Notes under the pieces: model-generated | The model's input: only the letters and a program-made list of their open reading frames with translations | What the model was told of the DNA's origin: nothing | Databases searched by the model: none | Shown: piece by piece, positions 44,659 through 54,214 of the stretch | Layout: every line of letters begins with the position of its first letter | How positions within the stretch are numbered: the first letter of the stretch is position 1 | Program-made: the position numbers and the translations under genes | DNA from: Hymenobacter nivis | GTDB taxonomy: Bacteria; Bacteroidota; Bacteroidia; Cytophagales; Hymenobacteraceae | Reading direction: 5' to 3' | DNA length: 64,000 nt | Assembly: GCF_003149515.1 (NCBI RefSeq) | Contig: NZ_CP029145.1 | Coordinates: 2,418,001 to 2,482,000 of the forward strand

Positions 44659-47600
44659 ATGAAAAAAACACTACTCATGAGCTTGGTGCTCATGTTCACG
44701 CTTTTCCATCAAGTAATGGCCCAAACGCGGACCATTTCGGGCAGAGTAACTGACCAGACCAACGGCGGGGGCCTACCCGGCGTAACGGTGGTGCTGAAAG
44801 GCACCACCACCGGTGTATCAACCAACGCCGACGGCGGCTTCACCCTAGGCGTTCCTGCCAGCGGCGGCACGCTGGCGTTCAGCTCCGTGGGCTTCATCAC
44901 CCAAGAGCAGCCCATCGGTAGTTCGGCAGTAATGTCGGTAGCCATGGCCACTGACACGAAGCAATTGAACGAGATTGTGGTGATGGGCTACGGCACCCAA
45001 CAGAATCGCCGTGAAGTAAAAGGCGCCGTGTCCACGGTAAATTCAGCTGACTACAAGGACCAGCCTATCATCAGCGTTGACCAGGCTTTACAAGGCCGGG
45101 CCGCCGGGGTGCAAGTGGTGCAGAGTTCGGGCACACCCGGTGGCGGCATTAGCGTGCGCGTGCGTGGCGCGGCCTCCATTGGGGGCAGCAACGAGCCGCT
45201 GTACGTGGTGGACGGCTTGCCCGTCGTCACGACCAGCCCCACCCAGCAGGGCGCGGGAGGCCAGTTGACCAACGGCCTGAGTGACCTTAACCCCAACGAC
45301 ATCGAGTCCATTGAAGTGCTGAAAGACGCCGCCTCGGCCGCCATCTACGGTTCGCGGGGCTCGAACGGCGTGGTGCTCATCACCACCAAGCGGGGCAAGT
45401 CGGGCAAGGCCCGCATCGACCTCGACTACTACACCGGGGCCCAGTCGGTGTGGAAGCGCCCGCAGGTACTAAACGGCGCGCAGCAAACCCAGCTGTTTCT
45501 GGACGCCGCCGCTGGCGCGTACCCGGCCAACGCGGCCGGCAACTACCCGGCTTTCGGCGCCATCTTCCGCAGCAATGCTGACTTGGCCGCCTACATATAC
45601 GGCCCCGGCGACGCGACCATCGTGAACGGCCTAGCCCAATACGTGGACGCCGGCCCGGTTCGGCCCCTGAGCCAGTTTCAGAACCCCGCCACGTCCACCA
45701 GCACCGACTGGGGCAAGGAGGTGCTGCGCACGGCCCCCATCAGCAACTACGGCCTGACATTTTCGGGTGGCTCGGATGCCAGCCGCTACCGCTTGGCACT
45801 GAACTACTTCGACCAGCAAGGCACTATTATTGGCTCGGGTTTCGCCCGCGGTAGCGCCCGCTTGTCGGTAGACAATAAGCTGTCGGACAAAGTACGGATG
45901 GGCGTCTCCATTGGCCTGAGCCAGAGCGTGAACAACCGCGTAAACAACGACAACAACATTTACGGGGTGCTGACAACGGCCCGCCTCTACTCCAGCGACC
46001 TGCCGATTTACAACGCCGACGGCACCTACTACAAAAACGGCTCGCTGGAAAACCCGGTGGCCGCGGCCAAAGAGCCTTTTTTCAAGGCTACCACCAACCG
46101 CTTGATTGGCAGCCAGTACACCGAGTTTGAGCTGGTCAAGAACCTGAAGTACCGGGCCACCTTCGGCATCGACTATACCTACAGCCGCGACGATGTTTTC
46201 TTATCGACTCTAACCAACGCCGGGGCCGCGGTACGTGGCGATGCCACCGCGGCTACTTCGCAGGACCTGAACTACAACCACATCAGCTCGCTGAACTACA
46301 ATAAAACGTTCGGCACCGACCACAGCCTGAGTGCTTTGGTGGTAGCCGAGTACCAGCGTGATCGTCTGAGCACTATTTTCACGGAGGTGACGGGCTTCCC
46401 CAGCAACGCCATCCGTGAGCTTTCGGCCGGTGCTACAAAAACGGCGGCTACCTCTGCTTCCACGGGCAACGCGCTGTTTGGCTTGCTGGCAAAAGTTGAT
46501 TATGCCTATAAGGGCCGTTACCTGTTAGGGGCCTCCGTGCGCCGCGACCAAGGCTCGCGCTTTGGAACCGATAACCAAGTGGGCTATTTCCCAGCAGTCT
46601 CGGCGGGCTGGCGCGTAATTGAGGAGAGCTTCCTCAAGGACCAGACTACCCTGAGCGAATTGAAATTCCGGGGCAGCTACGGCGAGACGGGCAACCAACC
46701 TGTTGGCAACTTTGGTTCGCGCGGCCTCATCAGCCCGGGTAACAACTACCTCGCCCAGGGCGGCTTGGCTTTTTCACAACTGGCTAACCCCAACCTGAAA
46801 TGGGAGCGGACGCGCCAAGCCAACATAGGCGTGGACTTCGGCTTCTTGCAGAACCGCTTTTACATCTCGGCGGATGTGTACCAACGCAAAACCGATGACC
46901 TGTTGCTCGCGCAGAACCTGCCGTCCGATACCGGTTTCCTGAGCTACAGCGCCAACGTGGGCAACCTCGAGAACAAAGGCATCGAGTTTGCCCTGACCAC
47001 GGTTAACTTCCGCCACGAAGGCACGGGCTTTAACTGGGAAACCAACTTCAACATCAGCTTCAACCGCAATAAGGTAACGAAGCTGTCGGACCTCAGCGCT
47101 ACCGGTACTGCGCAGGGTTTTGCCAGCCGCCTCATCGTGGGCCAGCCATTGGGTGCGTTCTATGGCTACCGCGTGGACCATATCTTCCAGACCCAGGATG
47201 AAATCAACGCATTGGACGCCAAGGCCAGGACGGCCAGTGGCTCGGCTGACGCGGCCTACCAGTCTACTGACACCCGGCCCGGCGACATCAAGTTCAAGGA
47301 CCTGAACGGTGATGGCCGCATAACGGCCGCTGACCAGGAGATTATGGGCAACGCTCAGCCTAAATATTACGGGGGCATTACCAACACGTTCCGCTTCATG
47401 AACTTTGACTTTAGCGCCTTCCTGCAATACAACGTGGGCAACAAAGTGTACAACAACCCGCGGGCCTATACCCAGGGCATGAGCAGCGTATATGGCCAGG
47501 ACGTGGCGGTGCTGAACCGGTGGACGCCGACCAACACCAACACCGACATGCCGCGCGCCGTGTACAACGACCCCAACAACAATGCCCGGACGTCGGACCG

Positions 47601-47871
47601 GTTCCTGGAGGACGGCTCGTACCTACGCCTGAAAAGCCTGACGCTGGGCTACACCCTGCCGTCGGCCCTGGCTACCCGCGCCCACCTGCGCACCGTGCGC
47701 ATCTACGTGCAGTCGCAAAATCTGGTGACCTTCACTAAATACACGGGCCTCGATCCTGAAGTTAGCACAGTCAACGGTACGAATCAAGACAGTAACGCAT
47801 CACCCGGCACCGACTTTTTTACTTATCCCCAGGCCCGCACCATCACCGGCGGCGTGACGCTCGGCTTCTAA
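44659..47871 (+). CDS. SusC/RagA-family TonB-dependent outer-membrane transporter (pair 2)
   Basis: The 1070-residue protein starts MKKTLLMSLVLMFTLFHQVM (signal ending MAQ), then a carboxypeptidase-regulatory-like domain (GRVTDQTNGGGLPGVTVVLK), plug (VVMGYGTQQNRREVKGAV, DGLPVVTTS, IEVLKDAASAAIYGSRGSNG) and a barrel ending ITGGVTLGF. The first 55 residues are nearly the same as in the SusC of pair 3 although the barrels differ strongly. The C-terminal Phe is typical of outer-membrane barrels. The SusD partner starts 20 bases downstream. Confidence 0.95.
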   Translation: MKKTLLMSLVLMFTLFHQVMAQTRTISGRVTDQTNGGGLPGVTVVLKGTTTGVSTNADGGFTLGVPASGGTLAFSSVGFITQEQPIGSSAVMSVAMATDTKQLNEIVVMGYGTQQNRREVKGAVSTVNSADYKDQPIISVDQALQGRAAGVQVVQSSGTPGGGISVRVRGAASIGGSNEPLYVVDGLPVVTTSPTQQGAGGQLTNGLSDLNPNDIESIEVLKDAASAAIYGSRGSNGVVLITTKRGKSGKARIDLDYYTGAQSVWKRPQVLNGAQQTQLFLDAAAGAYPANAAGNYPAFGAIFRSNADLAAYIYGPGDATIVNGLAQYVDAGPVRPLSQFQNPATSTSTDWGKEVLRTAPISNYGLTFSGGSDASRYRLALNYFDQQGTIIGSGFARGSARLSVDNKLSDKVRMGVSIGLSQSVNNRVNNDNNIYGVLTTARLYSSDLPIYNADGTYYKNGSLENPVAAAKEPFFKATTNRLIGSQYTEFELVKNLKYRATFGIDYTYSRDDVFLSTLTNAGAAVRGDATAATSQDLNYNHISSLNYNKTFGTDHSLSALVVAEYQRDRLSTIFTEVTGFPSNAIRELSAGATKTAATSASTGNALFGLLAKVDYAYKGRYLLGASVRRDQGSRFGTDNQVGYFPAVSAGWRVIEESFLKDQTTLSELKFRGSYGETGNQPVGNFGSRGLISPGNNYLAQGGLAFSQLANPNLKWERTRQANIGVDFGFLQNRFYISADVYQRKTDDLLLAQNLPSDTGFLSYSANVGNLENKGIEFALTTVNFRHEGTGFNWETNFNISFNRNKVTKLSDLSATGTAQGFASRLIVGQPLGAFYGYRVDHIFQTQDEINALDAKARTASGSADAAYQSTDTRPGDIKFKDLNGDGRITAADQEIMGNAQPKYYGGITNTFRFMNFDFSAFLQYNVGNKVYNNPRAYTQGMSSVYGQDVAVLNRWTPTNTNTDMPRAVYNDPNNNARTSDRFLEDGSYLRLKSLTLGYTLPSALATRAHLRTVRIYVQSQNLVTFTKYTGLDPEVSTVNGTNQDSNASPGTDFFTYPQARTITGGVTLGF

Positions 47872-47891
47872 CCTCTTGCTTATTCATAACC

Positions 47892-49277
47892 ATGCAAATA
47901 ATTAATTTTCGTCAGCTTGCCAACCGCTCGGCCCTGCTTTTAGGCCTGGGGCTGGCCGTGGGTGCGTGCGACAAGGCAGTAAACGTGCAGCCAACGAACG
48001 ACATCAGCTCGAATGCCGGCTACAGCACCAAGGAAGATGCCGCCGCCGGCTTGCTTGGCTGCTATGATGCACTACAAGATGTTGACTACGACGGGGTAGG
48101 TTTTCCGTCAACAGTTGACTTGCTAGCCAGAGAAATCCGGGAAGTAGGCACGTATAACACCACCTTCGGGCTGATAAACCAGAACCAGACTGCGCCGGAC
48201 AACGTGCAGGTAGGCAACACCTGGAACGCCATTTACAGCGCTATTAACCGCACCAACTACCTGCTGCAGCAGAGCGACAAGATTACCGACCCCGCCTTTC
48301 CAAAGCTGGATACCCAAGGCCAGGCCCGGGCACTACGGGCCTATAGCTACATGAACTTGCTGGCTTTGTGGGGCGGCAGCCCCCAGGGCTACGGCTACAC
48401 CGGGGGCCTCGGCGTGCCGTTGCGCCTCACGCCTACTACGTCCATTGGCTCGGAGACGGCCCCGGTTCCCCGCTCAACCGAAGCCGAAGTAGCAGCAGCC
48501 ATCCGGGCCGACCTGGATTTTGCTGTTGCCAACCTGACGGATGGGGATGGCACCGTTGCCCTCGTCACCAAAAGCGCAGCACTGGCCCTGCGGGCCCGCT
48601 TTGAGTTACGAATGCGCAACTACGCCAATGCCCTGGCGTTCGCCAAGCAAGTGTCCGCCACAGGTGGCTTTGCCACGGCCGCGGCCACGGGCATCACAGC
48701 ACCCGATGCTATTTGGCAGCTGGTATTCTCGAATACCGATCAGAACCTGTTCGCTTTTTACTGGTACCCTGCCCCCGGCGGACGGAACGAGTTTGACCCG
48801 GGCACGGGCTTTGCAGCGGCGCACCCGACCGGCGACCGACGCCTGGCCGTCAACGTGGCTCCTTCGGGCACCACGCTTAAATACACCCATACTGCCACCC
48901 GCGACGACCCATTTAACGCGGTACGTTATGCAGAAGTGGTGCTGACGCTGGCCGAAGCCGCTGCCCAAACCGGTGACCTGGCCACCGCTACGACCCAGCT
49001 TGACCTCATTCGTACGCGGGCCGGCCTGGCCCCCACCACAGCCACCACGGCGCCGGATCTGGTTAATGATATCCTATTGCAGCGCCGCTTGGAGTTAGCT
49101 TACGAAGGCAACTACTGGTTCGACCTGCGCCGCACCAACAACGTACAATCAATACTGGGCACGGTACCGCCGGCAGTGCCAAATGCCTGGAACCAGACCT
49201 ACCGCAACTTGTTCCCCATCCCGTTGCGCGAGGTCAACATCACCAATGGAGTGATTGCGCAGAATCCGCAGTATTAA
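47892..49277 (+). CDS. SusD/RagB-family outer-membrane lipoprotein (pair 2)
   Basis: The 461-residue lipoprotein (VGAC, Cys26) has SusD traits: AVNVQPTNDISSNAGYS at the mature start, GQARALRAYSYMNLLALWGG, and the C-terminal AEVVLTLAEAAAQTGDLATA, LLQRRLELAYEGNYWFDLRR and LFPIPLREVNITNGVIAQNP. It binds the import substrate above the SusC barrel. A terminator follows at 49303, so the operon has just two genes. No hydrolase or regulator gene is next to it. Confidence 0.95.
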   Translation: MQIINFRQLANRSALLLGLGLAVGACDKAVNVQPTNDISSNAGYSTKEDAAAGLLGCYDALQDVDYDGVGFPSTVDLLAREIREVGTYNTTFGLINQNQTAPDNVQVGNTWNAIYSAINRTNYLLQQSDKITDPAFPKLDTQGQARALRAYSYMNLLALWGGSPQGYGYTGGLGVPLRLTPTTSIGSETAPVPRSTEAEVAAAIRADLDFAVANLTDGDGTVALVTKSAALALRARFELRMRNYANALAFAKQVSATGGFATAAATGITAPDAIWQLVFSNTDQNLFAFYWYPAPGGRNEFDPGTGFAAAHPTGDRRLAVNVAPSGTTLKYTHTATRDDPFNAVRYAEVVLTLAEAAAQTGDLATATTQLDLIRTRAGLAPTTATTAPDLVNDILLQRRLELAYEGNYWFDLRRTNNVQSILGTVPPAVPNAWNQTYRNLFPIPLREVNITNGVIAQNPQY

Positions 49278-49302
49278 TTCAGCGGACCCCTTGTATGCAA
49301 AG

Positions 49303-49333
49303 AAGCCCTAGCCAACTTGGCTGGGGCTTTTTT
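49303..49333 (+). terminator. Intrinsic terminator after SusD pair 2
   Basis: AAGCCCTAGCCAA (49303-49315) and TTGGCTGGGGCTT (49317-49329) pair with one G-T position and are followed by a T-run. Confidence 0.8.
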
Positions 49334-49356
49334 GCGTCTATACCGCGCGCAAATCC

Positions 49357-49472
49357 TCAGAGAATGTACTGGCTCAGGTCGCGGTTTTTGACCACGCTGG
49401 CCAGGCGCTCATCGCCCCACTCTGCTGTGAGTGGGGATGGGCGCGGGCCCCCATTTTGCTAGGCACGTCGAA
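49357..49472 (-). pseudogene. Remnant of an hslU 3' end
   Basis: Bases 49354-49394 are identical to 56668-56708, the last codons and stop of the intact hslU gene, and similarity continues with mismatches and one net base lost to 49472 (matching 56787). Read on the minus strand it gives FDVPSKMGARAH and, after a frameshift, ERLASVVKNRDLSQYIL then stop, against FDVPDKIGPHAH and ERLASMVKNRDLSQYIL in HslU. It is a decayed duplicate of about 40 codons. Confidence 0.85.
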
Positions 49473-49702
49473 TGCAAACCTCCTGACCCTCTATTTGCAA
49501 CTGGTCCAGCAAATGGAAGAACCTTATTGAGAGTTGGCTAGCAAAAAATAGCGCTGACCTTACCCCCTGGGGAAGGATAGAAAAAAGATTAGGGCAAAGG
49601 CCAAGGCCAAATTGGCCAGGACCTTTTTAAGGGCCCCTGGCCATGATATGCCCAAACTTTTTGTGAGGGGCAATATTTTCTCTCGGCAATTTTCAACGCC
49701 AT
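49473..49702. other. Gap between the hslU remnant and the insertion sequence
   Basis: No gene was recognised. A hairpin with stem AAAGGCCAAGGCCAA-like sequence near 49595-49628 ends in a T-run and could be a terminator of a lost transcript. The hslU similarity stops at 49472. Confidence 0.4.
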
Positions 49703-49709
49703 TAAGCAC

Positions 49710-50417
49710 TCATGCAAAAGTAATCGTGTAGTGATTACCGACGTTTGCCAGCACGTGTTCGAGGCGTTGTAGCAAGGTTTGCTCCGTGGCGTAATCCTGG
49801 GGGCGAACCCAATAGTGCTTGCAGCGGTGCCAGAGCAGTTCGATGTGGTTGAGTTCGGGGCTGTAGGCGGGCAAGAAAAAGAGTGTCAGGCCGGCCGCTG
49901 CCCACTTGGCTTCACAAGCGCGCACCACGTGCGCTTTGTGAATGGAGGCATTGTCGAGTACGAGCACGGTAGGGCCGCTTAGACTGTGGCAGAATGCGTT
50001 GACGGCCAGCACAAATAAGTCGGCCGTCAGGCTGCCTTCCCGCACGTAGGCCTCCAGGGGCTGGTGCGGGGCGTGGGCCTGCCAGAAGCCCAGGACCGAA
50101 TGCCCCCCGCGCCCCCGTACGGCGGGCAGGCCCACCGGGGGCTGCCCACGCCGTTGCCAGGCATAGGGCACGGGGGCTTGGCGCGAGAAGCGGCACTCAT
50201 CGACGTAGACCACGGCCACCGCGCCGCGGGCTTCGGCTTGGTGCAACGTGTGCAGGTGCTGCTGGGCGGCGGCAAACAAGACCGGGTCGCGTTGCGCTTT
50301 CAGACTCCTGCGGCAGCGCTTCCAGCGGTAGCCGGCGCGGCGCGCCAGCCGGCGCAGCGTGCTCAGGCTGAGCTTGAGGCCCCAGCCTCGGCGGATGTCA
50401 GGAAGCCACGCGCGCAA
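49710..50417 (-). CDS. IS630 transposase, DDE catalytic part (orfB)
   Basis: The 235-residue frame contains the DDE_3 catalytic residues: VVYVDECRFS (first Asp), VLVLDNASIHKA (second Asp) and FLPAYSPELNHIELLWHRCK (Glu). Its stop lies inside the left inverted repeat. The frame stays open upstream of the TTG at 50417 back to the A8 run (50458-50451), reading VATWLGTATQQ, so it is probably made as a fusion with orfA after +1 slippage there. Otherwise this copy is split by an indel. Confidence 0.85.
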   Translation of the reverse strand: MRAWLPDIRRGWGLKLSLSTLRRLARRAGYRWKRCRRSLKAQRDPVLFAAAQQHLHTLHQAEARGAVAVVYVDECRFSRQAPVPYAWQRRGQPPVGLPAVRGRGGHSVLGFWQAHAPHQPLEAYVREGSLTADLFVLAVNAFCHSLSGPTVLVLDNASIHKAHVVRACEAKWAAAGLTLFFLPAYSPELNHIELLWHRCKHYWVRPQDYATEQTLLQRLEHVLANVGNHYTITFA

Positions 50418-50724
50418 TTGCTGGGTGGCCGTACCCAGCCAGGTCGCTACTTTTTTTTACTGCTGGTGGGAGTTTCGGCGGGCGGCCCGACCGCTGGCCC
50501 TCGGCCAGCCCGGCCAAGCCCAGCTCCTGCCAGCGGCGCAGCCAGATACCGACCGTATTATAGCCCACGGCAAACAAAGTGGCCAATTGCTGAACGGTCG
50601 CCCCGCGGTGGTGTCCCAAAATAACTTGGGCACGCCGCCGCATTCGCGGGTGCGGGCCCTGAGCAGCAGCGGCCTCCAGGGTGGTGATTTCAGGAGCTGC
50701 GAGCGGAAGTGAAGCGAGTAGCAT
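50398..50724 (-). CDS. IS630 transposase, N-terminal helix-turn-helix part (orfA)
   Basis: The 108-residue frame encodes a helix-turn-helix region typical of IS630 transposases: RMRRRAQVILGHHRGATVQQ, LATLFAVGYNTVGIWLRRWQ and EGQRSGRPPKLPPAVKK. After the A8 run it drifts into SSDLAGYGHPAIARVAS, which has no family match, while the +1 frame continues with normal transposase sequence. It starts at ATG 50724 just inside the right inverted repeat. Confidence 0.8.
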   Translation of the reverse strand: MLLASLPLAAPEITTLEAAAAQGPHPRMRRRAQVILGHHRGATVQQLATLFAVGYNTVGIWLRRWQELGLAGLAEGQRSGRPPKLPPAVKKSSDLAGYGHPAIARVAS

Positions 50725-50776
50725 ACGCCAAAATTAGCGCCTTCGCCCCACACGATTACTTGTGCATGGGTGCTTA

Positions 50777-51051
50777 GTGGCCGAAGTGTGGAATGACAGA
50801 ACATTTTTCAGATATAATATGTAATAATATTTATTTAAATTACTATATATTTTATATTAGCGTCGGTGATAAAAAGCAGAATATTAAGCTCATCTGGTTA
50901 CTAGTTGAGGTTGTTTTACAGGGCATTTTGGTGTACTATTGATGAAAAAATTCCATTAATGAGTTTCTAAACCATTACCTTTTGGGCAGCATTTCATTTA
51001 CCAAATCTAATTTTTCATCTGCCCAACCGGGCAACTAACTCTTTTTCGCAT
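50777..51051 (+). other. AT-rich upstream region of SusC pair 3
   Basis: These 275 bases after the insertion sequence are strongly AT-rich and hold no ORF of coding quality. ATTACCTTTTGGG at about 50974-50986 resembles a -7 box with one extra base. The promoter of the operon is expected here. Confidence 0.45.
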
Positions 51052-54000
51052 ATGAAAAGAACATTACTCATGAGCTTGGTGCTCATGTTCACACTCTACC
51101 ACCAAGTGATGGCCCAAACGCGGACCGTCTCAGGAAGAGTAACCGACCAAAAATCCGGCGAAGGTTTGCCAGGAGTAACCGTGCTGCTGAAAGGCACCAC
51201 CACCGGCGTTTCTACCAGTGCCGATGGTGCGTACGCTCTGACCGTTCCTCAAGATGGAACAACGCTAGTGTTTTCGTCCGTAGGCATGGCCACTCAAGAG
51301 CGGCCAATCGGCAAACAAGCACAGATTAACGTTGCCTTACTGCAAGACGCGCGCGAACTGAGCGAAGTCGTGGTAACGGCCCTCGGTATTGAGAAAGACA
51401 AGCGCACGCTGGGCTATGCAACCCAGGAAATCAAAGGCGGAGAGGTTGCCCAAAAGTCCGAGCCCAATGTCATCACGGCCCTGCAAGGCAAGATTGCTGG
51501 CGTGAGCATTACGGGAGCTAGTGGCTTGGCCGGCTCTTCTGTCAACATCAACCTCCGCGGTATCACTTCGCTGACGGGTAGCAACCAGCCCCTGTTCGTA
51601 GTAGACGGTATTCCGATTAGTAACGATGCTGACCGTACGAACGGGGGCGCGGCGGGCACCTTGTACGGAGCCCAAACGTCGAACCGGATCGCGGACATCG
51701 ATCCGGAAAATATTGCCAGCATCAGCGTTTTGAAAGGACCGGCCGCGGCCGCGCTTTACGGCTCGCGGGCTTCATCGGGTGCGATTGTAATTACCACTAA
51801 GTCGGGCGCTGACGTCAGTAGAAAGCTGGAGATTAATGTCACTTCGGGTCTCAATTTTCAGCAGGTACTAGGGCTGCCCGACTTTCAGAACGACTACGGC
51901 CAAGGAACCCTGGGGGTAAATACTACCACCGGTGGAGCCGGAAACATTTTTACAGGCAGCCCCAACTCTTGGGGTCCCCGCTTCGGTACGATGCCTACCC
52001 GAGCAAACGGTTTACTGCTCGCCGATGCCAGTTTTTTGCCTTACCAAGCGTACCCAGACAACATTAAAAACTTCTTCCGGCAAGGACGTTTGCTGACGAA
52101 CGGGGTACAGTTGGCGGGCAATAACGGCACGTCCAACTTCTCGCTCAACATCAACAACACCGACCAAAAGGGCATCACGGAATCATCGCTCCTAAAGCGC
52201 ACCAACGTTCAGTTGGGGGGTGGTACTACGTTGCAGAACAAAGTACGAATCTCGGGCTCGGTAAATTTTTCGCAAACCGAGCAGCTCTCTCCCCAAACGG
52301 GTAACGGTGGCAGTGCCTTCGGTACCTTGGCTTTGGTACCACGAAGCTTCGATTTACAAGGGCAGCCCTATCAGACGGCTACGGGAACTAACTTGTACTT
52401 CCCAGGCCGCGACAACCCGAACTATAACCTTCGCAATTCTAACACAGCCAGTAACGTTACCCGCTTCATCAACGTGGCTAACGTCAGCTACGATATTCTC
52501 CCGTGGCTGAGCGTGGCCTACCGGGCCGGTCTGGACGCGTACACCGACCGCCGGAAGCAAATTGCTTCCCTCAGTTCGGCCCGTAACCCAAGCGGCCTGA
52601 TTTTTCAGGACAATATTCAGTACGCTGAGTTCACCGGCGACCTGCTGATAAACGCCAAGAAGGAAAACATTTTTATAGACAAGCTGAATGCCAATCTACT
52701 GGTTGGTCAGCAGGTCAACCAGCGCCGGCGCAACGAGCAGTATGTTTCGGGGGTTTCTCTGGCCTTGCCCGGTTTTTACAATGCCAGCAATGCTGCTAAC
52801 TTCAACGGCAGCGGCGAATTTTCTACCGTTCGTCGCCTACTTGGCTACTACGCCGACCTGTCGCTATCTTACAACAACTACTTGTTTCTGGAAGCAACGG
52901 CGCGGGTTGACCAATCATCGACCTTGCCTAAAAACAACAACACATTTCTGTACCCGTCCATTTCGGCTGGCTTTGTGTTCACGGATGCCTTACACATCGA
53001 TTCCCGCTTTTTCTCCTACGGTAAAATTAGGGCGGCCTATGCGCAAGTGGGCCGCGACGCGGACCCCTACCGGCTCGACAGCTATTATGTGCAGGCAGGC
53101 CAGGGCAATAACGTCGCCAACGTCACTTACCCTTTTATCGGGTTGGTGGGCTTCACTCCCAGCAACACTTTGGGCGGCGGCGACAATTTGAAGCCGGAGT
53201 TTACTAAGTCGGCCGAAGTGGGCTTAAACCTGGGCTTCTTTAACAACCGTCTGACGTTTGATGCTACTTATTTCAAGACCGTTAGCACCAACCAGATTGT
53301 GCCCGTTACTATTCCAGGCTCTACCGGCTACACCAGCTTTTACACCAATTCGGGCGAACTTGATAATAAGGGCATTGAAGTATTGGCTACGATCAGGCCC
53401 GTCAAATCCGCTTCGGGCTTCACCTGGGATGTTTCGGCCAACTACACCTGGCTGCGCAACCTGGTCGTTTCCATTTATCCCGGCGTGCCAAGCTCGTCGA
53501 TTCCGGGCAGTGCCTTTATCGGTTCTATTCCGTCATACGTGGCCGGCCAACCTTACGGGGTTATCCTGGGCCAGAAAAAGGCCACTGCTCCTGACGGCCA
53601 GTACCTGATTAACGGCAAAACTGGTTTGTGGGTGCCCGAATTAAGCTCACAAGTCACGGCTAATCCGAACGTAAAGTGGCAGGGCGGAATTACTAACACA
53701 TTGATTTACAAAGGCCTGACGCTTTCTTTCTTGGCTGATGCGATTGTCGGGGGCGACATCCTTTCCTTTACCCAGGCCGCTTACAAGTCATCCGGCTTGT
53801 TGAAAGAAACCGGCCAAAACCGCGAACAGCCCCGTGTTATTCCGGGCGTGATTCAGAGTGCGGACGGTACTTATCGCCAGAATAATATTCAGGTTGATGC
53901 TCAGAGCTACTGGGCCAACCAAGGTTTGCAGAGCGACCGGGCCATATTTGACGGAACCCACTACACCTTGCGCGAAGTATCGCTGGGCTACTCACTACCC

Positions 54001-54195
54001 AAGGGGTTGTTGGAGCACACTCCTTTTGGCAACGTAACCTTCTCGCTGTCGGGCCGGAACCTGTTTTACTACGCACCCAATGCCAACTTCTTCCCGGAAG
54101 TGAACACCCAAGGGGCGGGTAACATCCGTGGCCTTGACCTGCAGGGCCCCCCGAGCGTGCGCAGCTACGGCGCTTACCTGCGGTTCACTCTCTAA
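51052..54195 (+). CDS. SusC/RagA-family TonB-dependent outer-membrane transporter (pair 3)
   Basis: The 1047-residue protein has a signal peptide and CnaB-like domain almost the same as pair 2 (MKRTLLMSLVLMFTLYHQVM and GRVTDQKSGEGLPGVTVLLK). Its plug differs (VVVTALGIEKDKRTLGYATQ, LFVVDGIPISND, SISVLKGPAAAALYGSRASS), placing it in the RagA-like group with VTALGIxRxxKxLGY. The barrel ends VRSYGAYLRFTL. Codon use is less GC-rich than in the housekeeping genes around it. Its SusD partner begins 19 bases downstream. Confidence 0.95.
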   Translation: MKRTLLMSLVLMFTLYHQVMAQTRTVSGRVTDQKSGEGLPGVTVLLKGTTTGVSTSADGAYALTVPQDGTTLVFSSVGMATQERPIGKQAQINVALLQDARELSEVVVTALGIEKDKRTLGYATQEIKGGEVAQKSEPNVITALQGKIAGVSITGASGLAGSSVNINLRGITSLTGSNQPLFVVDGIPISNDADRTNGGAAGTLYGAQTSNRIADIDPENIASISVLKGPAAAALYGSRASSGAIVITTKSGADVSRKLEINVTSGLNFQQVLGLPDFQNDYGQGTLGVNTTTGGAGNIFTGSPNSWGPRFGTMPTRANGLLLADASFLPYQAYPDNIKNFFRQGRLLTNGVQLAGNNGTSNFSLNINNTDQKGITESSLLKRTNVQLGGGTTLQNKVRISGSVNFSQTEQLSPQTGNGGSAFGTLALVPRSFDLQGQPYQTATGTNLYFPGRDNPNYNLRNSNTASNVTRFINVANVSYDILPWLSVAYRAGLDAYTDRRKQIASLSSARNPSGLIFQDNIQYAEFTGDLLINAKKENIFIDKLNANLLVGQQVNQRRRNEQYVSGVSLALPGFYNASNAANFNGSGEFSTVRRLLGYYADLSLSYNNYLFLEATARVDQSSTLPKNNNTFLYPSISAGFVFTDALHIDSRFFSYGKIRAAYAQVGRDADPYRLDSYYVQAGQGNNVANVTYPFIGLVGFTPSNTLGGGDNLKPEFTKSAEVGLNLGFFNNRLTFDATYFKTVSTNQIVPVTIPGSTGYTSFYTNSGELDNKGIEVLATIRPVKSASGFTWDVSANYTWLRNLVVSIYPGVPSSSIPGSAFIGSIPSYVAGQPYGVILGQKKATAPDGQYLINGKTGLWVPELSSQVTANPNVKWQGGITNTLIYKGLTLSFLADAIVGGDILSFTQAAYKSSGLLKETGQNREQPRVIPGVIQSADGTYRQNNIQVDAQSYWANQGLQSDRAIFDGTHYTLREVSLGYSLPKGLLEHTPFGNVTFSLSGRNLFYYAPNANFFPEVNTQGAGNIRGLDLQGPPSVRSYGAYLRFTL

Positions 54196-54214
54196 CGGAA
54201 TCACAAAAGCACAG

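Larger units (their letters stand above)
49703..50776 (-). mobile_element. IS630-family insertion sequence
   Basis: Terminal inverted repeats of 27 bases (49703-49729 and 50750-50776) match with two mismatches; both begin with TA, consistent with the TA target duplication of IS630/Tc1-mariner elements. The element of about 1.07 kb carries a helix-turn-helix ORF and a DDE transposase ORF on the minus strand, in different frames. It lies between the hslU remnant and SusC/SusD pair 3. Confidence 0.9.
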
